Of a stretch of DNA of 64,000 nucleotides, positions 57,014-64,000 are shown piece after piece. Each line of letters opens with the position of its first letter. The stretch's first letter is position 1. The notes beneath the pieces were generated by a model. The model was not told the DNA's origin. It ran no database searches and saw nothing but the letters and a program-made list of their open reading frames with translations. A program made the translations under genes and the position numbers. The stretch comes from Flammeovirgaceae bacterium (GTDB taxonomy: Bacteria > Bacteroidota > Bacteroidia > Cytophagales > Cyclobacteriaceae), in the NCBI GenBank assembly GCA_021299455.1, contig JAJTGQ010000006.1, forward strand, positions 1-64,000. Reading direction: 5' to 3'.

Positions 57014-58492
57014 TCAATACTTAGCCGATCCCGTTGGCGTACTTTTCTTGATAAAATCGCGAATGTGTTCATTAGAGGTCGCTAAATCTTCCGCACGTAA
57101 ATACATCATGTGTCCACTGCGGTAGCCTTCAAAGCGAAGGCGGTCTTTCATCTTACCGCTCGGGTCTAGTTGCCACATAGAATATTTTGCATCGAAGTAG
57201 GTCGTAGCTCCATCATAATAACCACTTTGAATCATCACATGCATGTAAGGGTTCTCTGCCATTGCCAAACGAAGGTTCTCACCAGTGTTGTCATTTGAGT
57301 TATCCCAAGGGCGGACTGGCCCAAACATGTTGTATTGCAAATCGGTTTTGTATTTCAACACATCGCGCAGGTAGTAGTTGATCGCAGGGGTGAAAGAATG
57401 CAACCAAGAAGTAAGTTCGGAATTATAGTCAGGGCTGCTGCCCGCTTGTTGTTTGTCGATGCCCAAATAACGAGAGTCGAGACGCCCAACGGTGAATCCT
57501 TTTTCACGCAACAGATCTTTCCAAAAATATTGCGTAGGTACGGCCAGGTTGTGTTGCATTACGGTGCGCTCCGATAATCCGGAGTAACGTGAAACACTGG
57601 CTGCTATTTGTTTTTTCTTAGCCTCTTCTAAAAATCCGCCACGCGATAATGCTGGAATAAATTCGTTGACAGTAAATGCTTCTGATTCTGCCAGTACATC
57701 CATTAAGTCTTTTTGTTGAAGATCGGCAGACAATGCTTTTTGATACCATGCGGCAGCCGTGTAATAAGGAAGTGACAAGGCATCATTCACAGGGCCATCG
57801 CGTTTGATACCTAGCTCGGTTGGAGAAACCAAAATCACGCCATTTAAATACATCCAATGATTGTTTTGCAAGTCAAGTGCCAACCCCGAGACGCGCGTTG
57901 TGCCATAACTTTCGCCAATCAAATATTTTGGAGAAGTCCAGCGACCTTGACGAGAAACGAAGTTGTCTACCCAATCACCAAGATATTTAATATCGGCATT
58001 CACTCCGAAGAAAGTTGTTTTTTCAGCTTTTGGATCGAGGATGCGAGAGAAGCCGGTATTCACCGGATCGACATAAACGATATCGGCTACATCTAAAATA
58101 GAATGAGGATTGTCATGAATTCCGTAGGGCTGAACAGGAAATCCTTCGCTATCAATATTTAAAACTTTGGGGCCGGTGTAGGCAACGTGCATCCACACAG
58201 AAGCGGAACCCGGGCCGCCATTAAACGAGATGATAAGAGGGCGCCTGCTTTTGTCGGACACGTCACTACGTTCGTAATAGGTATAAAATAACGAAGCGCT
58301 CGGTTTGCCTTCTGCATTCCAAACGGGCTGTGTACCGGCTGTTACTTTGTAGGGAATGGCTTTTCCTTTTATGGTGACATTGCCAGTGGAGTTGACTGCT
58401 GACTCAGCGGGTAGCACACGCTCCTGCGCAAGTGAGCATACATAAACGAAGATCGATAGGGTTGTCAGAAGACTTTTCATAGGTGATTGCAA
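57014..58492 (-). CDS. S10 family serine carboxypeptidase-like protein
   Basis: This 492-aa exported protein (signal peptide LLTTLSIFVYVCSLAQ, about 8-23) has the S10 triad: Ser195 in IGESYGTTR, Asp427 in SGYYDGATTYFD, and His461 in SGHMMYL. NGGPGSASVW (91-100) is the oxyanion-type loop. Family members release C-terminal amino acids. The first ATG (58492) and one four codons later are both possible. Confidence 0.93.
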   Translation of the reverse strand: MQSPMKSLLTTLSIFVYVCSLAQERVLPAESAVNSTGNVTIKGKAIPYKVTAGTQPVWNAEGKPSASLFYTYYERSDVSDKSRRPLIISFNGGPGSASVWMHVAYTGPKVLNIDSEGFPVQPYGIHDNPHSILDVADIVYVDPVNTGFSRILDPKAEKTTFFGVNADIKYLGDWVDNFVSRQGRWTSPKYLIGESYGTTRVSGLALDLQNNHWMYLNGVILVSPTELGIKRDGPVNDALSLPYYTAAAWYQKALSADLQQKDLMDVLAESEAFTVNEFIPALSRGGFLEEAKKKQIAASVSRYSGLSERTVMQHNLAVPTQYFWKDLLREKGFTVGRLDSRYLGIDKQQAGSSPDYNSELTSWLHSFTPAINYYLRDVLKYKTDLQYNMFGPVRPWDNSNDNTGENLRLAMAENPYMHVMIQSGYYDGATTYFDAKYSMWQLDPSGKMKDRLRFEGYRSGHMMYLRAEDLATSNEHIRDFIKKSTPTGSAKY

Positions 58493-58689
58493 AATGGAGA
58501 ACTGGTAAACTCTACCGAAATTTAGTCAAAGAAATAATCGATTATAAAACAGAATTTTGAGTGCGCTATTGGATAGATGAACGGTGAATTTCAATAGTTC
58601 TTGACCTAGCGTGCTTCCCAAAAGCGAGTCTTTTTTCATTGATTTAATATATCTAAACCACATTTTGCCGCTTCGCCAAGGATAATCCC

Positions 58690-59811
58690 TCAGGCCATAA
58701 AATTTCTTATAAACCACCATTTAAAAGCAGAATCAACTATTGAGATTTCTTTGCCCATCACATCAATTACATCTTTTTGAAGCAGTGCCTGTATCGATCG
58801 TTGAATGGTGGCAGTGGTGCCCAATGAAAAATCCTTTATCGCTTTTTTAGAATGAAGACTTTCAACTCCCTTGCACACCGCCTTGATGAAATTCAACTGA
58901 TACGTAGTCAATCCTTCAACGATCTTCTGAAACTGCAGTTCGTTCTGCTCTCCAAGACGTATCAGGGCTTGTTCCACATCGCTATCTTTTACTTTATTGG
59001 AAGAAATATACCATAGAATTTGAAACGCATTTTGGGTATAGTAAGAATGAGATTCCATCGCCCGGCAAACAAGAGTAACCTGTTCTCCTAAAATAGTCTT
59101 TCCGGTTTTTTTAAATTTTGAAATCACAAAAGGTATCCATTCAGCCTCATCAATTTTCTTGAGGTAATGCACCGAGCCAAATTTGTAAAAAGGCAAGTCA
59201 GATGATTCAAATAACTGGGTCATCAGGTGTCGTTTGCTTCCGTAGAGACAATAATGCACTTTGTCGTGCCGCTGCCAATAGCTCCGTAATTTTTTTTGAA
59301 AGTCAATTGGGTGAGGAAAATGGTTCACGTTTTGAAATTCATCGATGCACAAAATGATTCGCACATTTTTCTTTACAGCGATGGTCTGAGAGAGGTTTAT
59401 AATTTCATCTTCTTTTATTGCCGAGTTTGACTGAAACTTGATGGAGAATTCGGTGTTGGGGTCGGGCTGAAAAGAGAGGTAAGGCAAAATGCCCTTCAGC
59501 CATTTGTTGGCAAACTGAAAAGCCTCATCCATTTTAGAATTAGTTGCCTTGAGTAATGCATGAACATACGCTTCGTGAAACTCTTCTGGTGTGCGGCATT
59601 TGAAAAGATCAATGTAGGCAAAACGGACATTGTCTTTGTGATAACGCCTCGCTGCTTCCTCCACCAGCGAAGACTTGCCCCAGCGTCTCGGAGAAATTAA
59701 AATCGTGTTGGCATTGGTGTTAAATTGATGGTGCATGAACTCAATGTCCTTGCTGCGGTTGCAGAAGTCAGTCTTACCAACGGTTTTGCCAAAAACAAAC
59801 GGGTTTTCCAT
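58690..59811 (-). CDS. Archaeal-type AAA ATPase with C-terminal winged helix
   Basis: The 373-aa protein has an N-terminal ENPFVFGKTVGKTDFCNR start, a Walker A ISPRRWGKSSLV (K46, S47) and a Walker B IILCIDEFQNV (D157, E158). A YCLYGSKRHLM sensor-like segment follows, and a C-terminal winged-helix region (about 300-373) with KKAIKDFSLGTTATIQRSIQALLQKDVI. This is the archaeal_ATPase (DUF234-like) group, often of unknown cellular role and scattered in Bacteroidota genomes. Palindromic AAGTTACA sites lie just upstream. It follows mutS on the same strand. Confidence 0.88.
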   Translation of the reverse strand: MENPFVFGKTVGKTDFCNRSKDIEFMHHQFNTNANTILISPRRWGKSSLVEEAARRYHKDNVRFAYIDLFKCRTPEEFHEAYVHALLKATNSKMDEAFQFANKWLKGILPYLSFQPDPNTEFSIKFQSNSAIKEDEIINLSQTIAVKKNVRIILCIDEFQNVNHFPHPIDFQKKLRSYWQRHDKVHYCLYGSKRHLMTQLFESSDLPFYKFGSVHYLKKIDEAEWIPFVISKFKKTGKTILGEQVTLVCRAMESHSYYTQNAFQILWYISSNKVKDSDVEQALIRLGEQNELQFQKIVEGLTTYQLNFIKAVCKGVESLHSKKAIKDFSLGTTATIQRSIQALLQKDVIDVMGKEISIVDSAFKWWFIRNFMA

Positions 59812-59825
59812 ACTGGCATTTTTAA

Positions 59826-59862
59826 AAGTTACATAAATGTAAGTTACAATTGTGTAACTTAC
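59826..59862 (-). promoter_or_regulatory. Palindromic and repeated AAGTTACA sites before the AAA ATPase
   Basis: A perfect 24-bp palindrome (arms GTAAGTTACA and TGTAACTTAC around ATTG, 59839-59862) has a third AAGTTACA half-site at 59826-59833, 15 bases from the first. It lies 15-51 bases before the ATPase ATG at 59811; TAACTTTT on the minus strand may be the -7 box. Possible operator, perhaps for the ATPase itself. Confidence 0.5.
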
Positions 59863-59869
59863 AAACCTG

Positions 59870-62503
59870 TTACTTTTTTAGCAAACTCAACACCTCATTC
59901 AACTTCAACAACGCCTCAACAGGACTAATCGTATTAATATCGATTTGAGAAAGCATTTCATGAATAGCTTTTGACTTTGGATCTATTTCAAACAAACTCA
60001 TTTGTTGAATGGCCTTGGGCAATTCATCAAATTTATTTTTTGGTTCGTTTTTGCCTGCCCGTCCGTCAGGCGGGTGTTTGTCTTTTTCTAAGAAACGCAG
60101 AATTTCATTGGCGCGCAGCACCACTTTGTTGGGCATACCGGCAATCTGAGCTACGTGAATACCAAAGCTGTGTTCGCTACCGCCTTCTTTCAGCTTGCGC
60201 ATGAAAATGATTTTGTCGCCAATTTCTTTCACGCTTACGTTGAAATTTTTTACGCGCACAAAATCTTCGGCTAACTGGTTAAGCTCATGGTAGTGCGTGG
60301 CAAAAAGAGTTTTGGGTTTGTAGTCTTTGTGCTGATGCAAGTATTCCACAATCGCCCAGGCAATCGAAACGCCATCATAAGTAGAAGTGCCTCTACCGAT
60401 TTCATCCATTAAAATCAAACTGCGGTCGCTCAGGTTATTCAAGATGCTGGCCGTCTCAATCATCTCCACCATAAACGTTGACTCGCCCCGAGAAAGATTG
60501 TCGCTCGCGCCTACACGTGTAAAAATCTTATCCACAATGCCAATGGTAGCAGCTTCGGCAGGAACGAAACTTCCCATCTGCGCCATCAAGACGATCAAGG
60601 CAACTTGCCGTAACAAGGCTGACTTACCTGCCATGTTCGGTCCGGTGATGATCAGGATTTGTTGTGTTTCGGTATCAAGGTAAATATCATTGGGTACGTA
60701 GCTTTCTCCAATGGGCAATTGTTTTTCAATAACGGGATGGCGACCTGCTTTGATAGCGAGCCGCGTGGAGTCACTGATTTCGGGCTTGCTGTATTTATTG
60801 GTTTTGGCAGTAATGGCAAATGACAGTAGGCAATCCAACACGGCAATCACCTTCGCGTTTTGCTGTATTTGAGAAATGTAATCCGCTGTGTGCTGTATTA
60901 ACTCTAGAAACAATCGTTGCTCGATTACCGACAGTTTTTCTTCGGCTGTCAGAATTTTTTCTTCATAAACTTTCAATTCTTCGGTGATGTAGCGCTCGGC
61001 ATTCACCAACGTCTGTTTGCGAATCCAATCGGAAGGCACTTTGTCTTTGTTGGCGTTGCTTACTTCAAGATAGTAACCAAAGACTTTGTTGTAAGAAACT
61101 TTCAGTGAGTTGATACCCGTACGCTCCACTTCCCGCCTTTGCACTTGTAACAAATAATCTTTGCCTGCGAAAGCGATCGTGCGCATTTCATCCAATTCCG
61201 CATTCACGCCTGTTTTAATGATTCCACCGAGATGCATCAACATTGGCGCATCGTCTTTCAATTCCTTTTCAATCTTCTCCAAGAGAAACTCGCAACCATG
61301 CAATTGATCAGCCAGTTTCACTAATTCTGATTTCGTAGATTTTGAAAGTGAATCTTTGATAGGAAGAATAGCTTGAAGAGATCGCTTCAATTGGAGCAAT
61401 TCACGTGGATTAATACGCCCCACGGCTACTTTTGAAATGAGTCGTTCTAAGTCGGCAATTTGATGAAGGTGCTCAGCCAACTTTTCCGCAAGGTCAGATT
61501 CAGCGTAGAAATGTTCAACCACTTTTAATCGTTCTTCGATTGCCGCTTTTTCTTTTAACGGCAAGATCATCCACTGCCGCAGTTGGCGCGAGCCCATAGG
61601 CGTGATGGTTTGATCCAATATTTGCAATAGGGATACGCCACCGTCATTAGGTGAATGAATCAACTCCAGGTTTCGGATGGTAAACCGATCGAGCCACACG
61701 TACTTCTCTTCATCGATGCGTGAGATGCCAGCAATGTGATTCATCTCTTTATGTTCGGTGGCTTCTAAGTAATGCAAGATGGCTCCCGCTGCAATGATAG
61801 CTTCGCTCATTCCATCCACACCAAAGCCCTTCAACGTATTCGTCTTAAATTGTTGAATCAGTTTTTCGTTTGCAAAGTCATAGGCAAAGACCCACTCATC
61901 CAACGCAAACGTGGCATACCCTTCGGCAAATTGTGACTCGAACTTTTCTCGGTGTGTTTTAGAAAAAATAATTTCTGCTGGTCCAAAACTTTGGATGAGC
62001 TTGTTTATGTAGTTTTCTGTTCCCTGAGCGGCATAGAACTCACCGGTACTAACATCTAGAAAAGAGATTCCTAGAATGTTTTTGTTGACATGAACAGATG
62101 CGAGAAAATTATTTCTTCGTTTCTCAAGCACATTGTCGTTAAAGGAAACACCAGGCGTTACCAATTCAGTCACACCACGCTTTACAATTCCTTTTACAAA
62201 GCGCGGATCTTCCAATTGATCGCAAATCGCTACGCGATGGCCTGCTCGAACCAACTTAGGTAGGTAGGTATCCAAAGCGTGATGTGGAAAGCCTGCAAGT
62301 TCAATTTCAGAGGCAGACCCATTGCCTCGTTTGGTCAGGGTGATATCCAGTACTTTACTGGCCTTGATGGCATCTTCACCAAACGTTTCATAGAAATCAC
62401 CCACTCTAAAAAGCAACAGCGCACCAGGGTATTTCACCTTGATGGCGTTGTATTGTTTCATTAAAGGGGTATCCATTGCGCTTGCTCCTGCCATAAGGGG
62501 CAA
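59870..62503 (-). CDS. mutS: DNA mismatch repair protein MutS
   Basis: MutS finds mismatches and starts repair. The 877-aa protein has the mismatch-binding FxE motif in FRVGDFYETFGED (near residues 31-44), the connector and clamp domains, and the ATPase: Walker A GPNMAGKSALLRQ, ILMDEIGRGTSTYDG, and TLFATHYHELNQL. An in-frame PPDGRAG peptide from a 21-nt repeat sits near residue 810 after EKDKH. The start could also be the ATG nine codons later (MDTPLMKQY), where family conservation begins. Confidence 0.96.
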   Translation of the reverse strand: MPLMAGASAMDTPLMKQYNAIKVKYPGALLLFRVGDFYETFGEDAIKASKVLDITLTKRGNGSASEIELAGFPHHALDTYLPKLVRAGHRVAICDQLEDPRFVKGIVKRGVTELVTPGVSFNDNVLEKRRNNFLASVHVNKNILGISFLDVSTGEFYAAQGTENYINKLIQSFGPAEIIFSKTHREKFESQFAEGYATFALDEWVFAYDFANEKLIQQFKTNTLKGFGVDGMSEAIIAAGAILHYLEATEHKEMNHIAGISRIDEEKYVWLDRFTIRNLELIHSPNDGGVSLLQILDQTITPMGSRQLRQWMILPLKEKAAIEERLKVVEHFYAESDLAEKLAEHLHQIADLERLISKVAVGRINPRELLQLKRSLQAILPIKDSLSKSTKSELVKLADQLHGCEFLLEKIEKELKDDAPMLMHLGGIIKTGVNAELDEMRTIAFAGKDYLLQVQRREVERTGINSLKVSYNKVFGYYLEVSNANKDKVPSDWIRKQTLVNAERYITEELKVYEEKILTAEEKLSVIEQRLFLELIQHTADYISQIQQNAKVIAVLDCLLSFAITAKTNKYSKPEISDSTRLAIKAGRHPVIEKQLPIGESYVPNDIYLDTETQQILIITGPNMAGKSALLRQVALIVLMAQMGSFVPAEAATIGIVDKIFTRVGASDNLSRGESTFMVEMIETASILNNLSDRSLILMDEIGRGTSTYDGVSIAWAIVEYLHQHKDYKPKTLFATHYHELNQLAEDFVRVKNFNVSVKEIGDKIIFMRKLKEGGSEHSFGIHVAQIAGMPNKVVLRANEILRFLEKDKHPPDGRAGKNEPKNKFDELPKAIQQMSLFEIDPKSKAIHEMLSQIDINTISPVEALLKLNEVLSLLKK
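60054..60074. repeat. 21-nt GC-rich near-palindrome in mutS (copy 4)
   Basis: CCTGCCCGTCCGTCAGGCGG plus G (60054-60074), a diverged copy of the family at 7701, 7914 and 33941. It is read in mutS as PPDGRAG, which is PAGxAG with changes. Confidence 0.65.
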
Positions 62504-62563
62504 ATATAGAACGAGGAAGTTATAAGTAAGAGCCTTAAGCTAAATTATGCTGACGCGGCAGGG

Positions 62564-63238
62564 TCATTTTTTTGCCGCAACAATCACCCACATTTTATCG
62601 CCTTTTATTTTTTCGCGGTCAATAAAATTTTCCTTTTTAACAAGAATTTTAAAACCAGCCTTGTCCAGATCTTGCAGGACATGCTCAATAGCAATTTCAT
62701 GCTTTTTCGCTTGCTCGGTCCGATTTGACTTCTTCCGTACATCTGCAATTGGTTCGCAAATGAGGAGAAGCCCTTCTGTCATCAATGCATTCTTAACGTT
62801 TTTTAATAAAACACCATAGTTAATTACTTCATGATACGTATCCAGGATCATAACCGCATCTAATGAGTCAGTTGGCAACCCCAGATCATCCTTTGGAGCA
62901 AACACCGGCCGTATATTGGTGATCCCTTTTTCTTTTGTTTTTAGTTGCATTAGCCCTACCATGTTAATGCGATTTTCCACTGCGTATACTCGGCCTGAAT
63001 CCCCAACAATTTTCGATAATTTATAAGTCATATAACCTTCATGAGAACCAATGTCCGCGACTACGCTATTCTTTTTTATTTTCAACAACTGGATTAACTC
63101 ACTCGGTTTTTGCCATTTATCTCTGGCAGCCCAGGCGCTTTCAGAATAGATATTCATCCACGGATCAATGGTCTGGCTAATTGCGTCTGGCCGATTCCCC
63201 ATAGAAATAAGAATTAATAAAAAATAGACTCTCGCCAT
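62564..63238 (-). CDS. SAM-dependent methyltransferase with an apparent export signal
   Basis: The 224-aa protein is a class I methyltransferase: motif I VVADIGSHEGYMT (59-71) with the acidic residue of strand 2 in VYAVENR, motif II LDAVMILDTYHEV, and a YGVLLKNVKNALMTEGLLLICEP loop. The first 20 residues (MARVYFLLILISMGNRPDAISQ) read as a weak signal peptide or membrane anchor, and WAARDKWQKPSELI is common to a family often reported as periplasmic. The substrate is unknown. Upstream of mutS on the same strand. Confidence 0.85.
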   Translation of the reverse strand: MARVYFLLILISMGNRPDAISQTIDPWMNIYSESAWAARDKWQKPSELIQLLKIKKNSVVADIGSHEGYMTYKLSKIVGDSGRVYAVENRINMVGLMQLKTKEKGITNIRPVFAPKDDLGLPTDSLDAVMILDTYHEVINYGVLLKNVKNALMTEGLLLICEPIADVRKKSNRTEQAKKHEIAIEHVLQDLDKAGFKILVKKENFIDREKIKGDKMWVIVAAKK

Positions 63239-63403
63239 TGATATCTTTTTTTCAAAGATAACCTTTGCCTAGTATGATTTTTGATACTTGCCTTCAGATT
63301 ATTCTCAACAGCTTTTTAACAATTGATTAAGAGATCATTGGGATTTCGTTAACAGAAGCTCAATTCTCTTTCTACTACTTTTAGAAAACAATTAAAACTA
63401 CCT

Positions 63404-64000
63404 ATGAATAAATTATCTCTCTTAATCCTTTGTTTATTTTTCTATACGGCAGCTATCGCGCAGAAACAAGAAACCAAACTGTTGAATGAAGTATCACTCT
63501 CACAACTCAAGCAAGAACCGTATACAACCTGGTATACCAAGAATCATGAAGACTACCGGCCTAATGTACAGATAGTAGAAGCTCTTAAAAAAACTAATCA
63601 CACCAAATACACAATGAAAATATTTTTCGGTTCGTGGTGTGGCGATAGCAAACGCGAGTTGCCGAAGATGACAAAGGTTTTGGAAAAACTATCATTCCCT
63701 CAAAAGAATATTACCTTGATTGGTGTTGACGATTCTACGGAAGTATACAAGCAATCGCCCCAGCGTCAAGAAGCCGGAATGAACATTTTCCGCGTGCCTA
63801 CTTTTATTGTTTATGAAAATGGCAAGGAGGTCGGTCGCATCGTAGAATACCCCACAGAAACAATGGAGCGAGACTTATTAAAGATTTTTGCCAGAAAGGA
63901 ATACACCGCCAATTATTTCGGATATCCGCAGATCATTCAGTGGATGAAAGATGGATTACTTACGGATGAAAACATCAGTGCCCGCGGCCTTGCCATGCAA
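63404..64000 (+). CDS. Thioredoxin-like exported protein, partial (cut by the window end)
   Basis: The visible 199 codons start with a signal peptide (KLSLLILCLFFYTAAIAQ). A thioredoxin fold has SWCGDSKRELPK (C79, S82) where active enzymes have CxxC, and the cis-Pro loop FRVPTFIVYENG. With Cys79 but Ser82, a classical disulfide exchange is not supported; this variant is frequent in Bacteroidota. The frame is open at 64000, so the C-terminus is unknown. Confidence 0.87.
   Translation, partial: MNKLSLLILCLFFYTAAIAQKQETKLLNEVSLSQLKQEPYTTWYTKNHEDYRPNVQIVEALKKTNHTKYTMKIFFGSWCGDSKRELPKMTKVLEKLSFPQKNITLIGVDDSTEVYKQSPQRQEAGMNIFRVPTFIVYENGKEVGRIVEYPTETMERDLLKIFARKEYTANYFGYPQIIQWMKDGLLTDENISARGLAMQ

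Noticed and set aside
58526-58720. 64-residue minus-strand open frame between the S10 peptidase and the ATPase genes
   Set aside because: No recognisable features, and it overlaps the end of the ATPase gene by 31 bases; more likely a chance frame.

Overview
The window looks like chromosome of a Bacteroidota bacterium, most likely in or near Cytophagales. Protein evidence includes OmpA/PD40 proteins, Bacteroidota-type AsmA proteins, FtsX permeases with an N-terminal 'prefix' segment, and BNR-propeller and PD40-amidohydrolase exoproteins. DNA evidence includes weak ribosome binding sites, several perfect TAnnTTTG -7 promoter boxes, and moderate-to-low GC. No rRNA, tRNA, CRISPR array, prophage or replication origin was recognised. 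No stretch over about 300 bases lacks a gene or gene remnant; the nearest is 4845-5258, which holds a terminator and a gltB remnant.

Layout. 1-139: the end of an ISAs1-like insertion sequence. 215-10522: the glutamate synthase genes gltD and gltB, both on the minus strand but separated by about 4.3 kb. That gap holds an XRE regulator, a divergent cluster of a lipoprotein and two probable outer-membrane proteins, a decayed second copy of the gltB 3' end, and a DUF2442/DUF4160 pair. 10774-13391: a DUF433/DUF5615 toxin-antitoxin pair, an M20 dipeptidase and a YdeI-like gene broken by a TGA. 13410-31744: mostly envelope and secreted proteins (BNR propeller, LolA-like protein, DsbD, M23 protein, patatin with a C-terminal barrel, two OmpA proteins, a possible transglutaminase-like protein), then an aldehyde dehydrogenase and an AsmA protein. 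31881-41711: PD40-amidohydrolase, SDR, second AsmA protein, TetR regulator with its hydrolase, and a membrane protein. 41789-47329: an ECF sigma factor with a small partner, an acidic protein, and uvrA bracketed by two ParE-type modules, the second with a nonsense-truncated toxin. 47354-56997: a heme-binding-like protein, PadR, and an array of three FtsX permeases plus the remnant of a fourth, interrupted by an antisense PIN toxin-antitoxin module. 57014-64000: S10 peptidase, AAA ATPase with a palindromic upstream site, mutS, an apparently exported methyltransferase, and a thioredoxin-like gene cut by the window end.

How it fits together. Conserved housekeeping genes (gltBD, uvrA, mutS, dsbD) alternate with small accessory modules; five are toxin-antitoxin-like. 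The strongest signals of genome dynamics are: (i) a 21-nt GC-rich near-palindrome inserted in frame in gltB (twice), the amidohydrolase gene and mutS, always read as a PAGxAG-like peptide; (ii) a mosaic of simple repeats in frame inside dsbD; (iii) the diverged partial gltB copy beside the split gltBD pair; (iv) the permease array with near-identical 5' DNA and a toxin-antitoxin insertion; (v) two genes broken by single stop codons. Several regulators have palindromes placed for autoregulation. I did not find a clearly new defence or biosynthetic system. The least explained coding unit is the XRE/lipoprotein/barrel cluster at 1784-4844.
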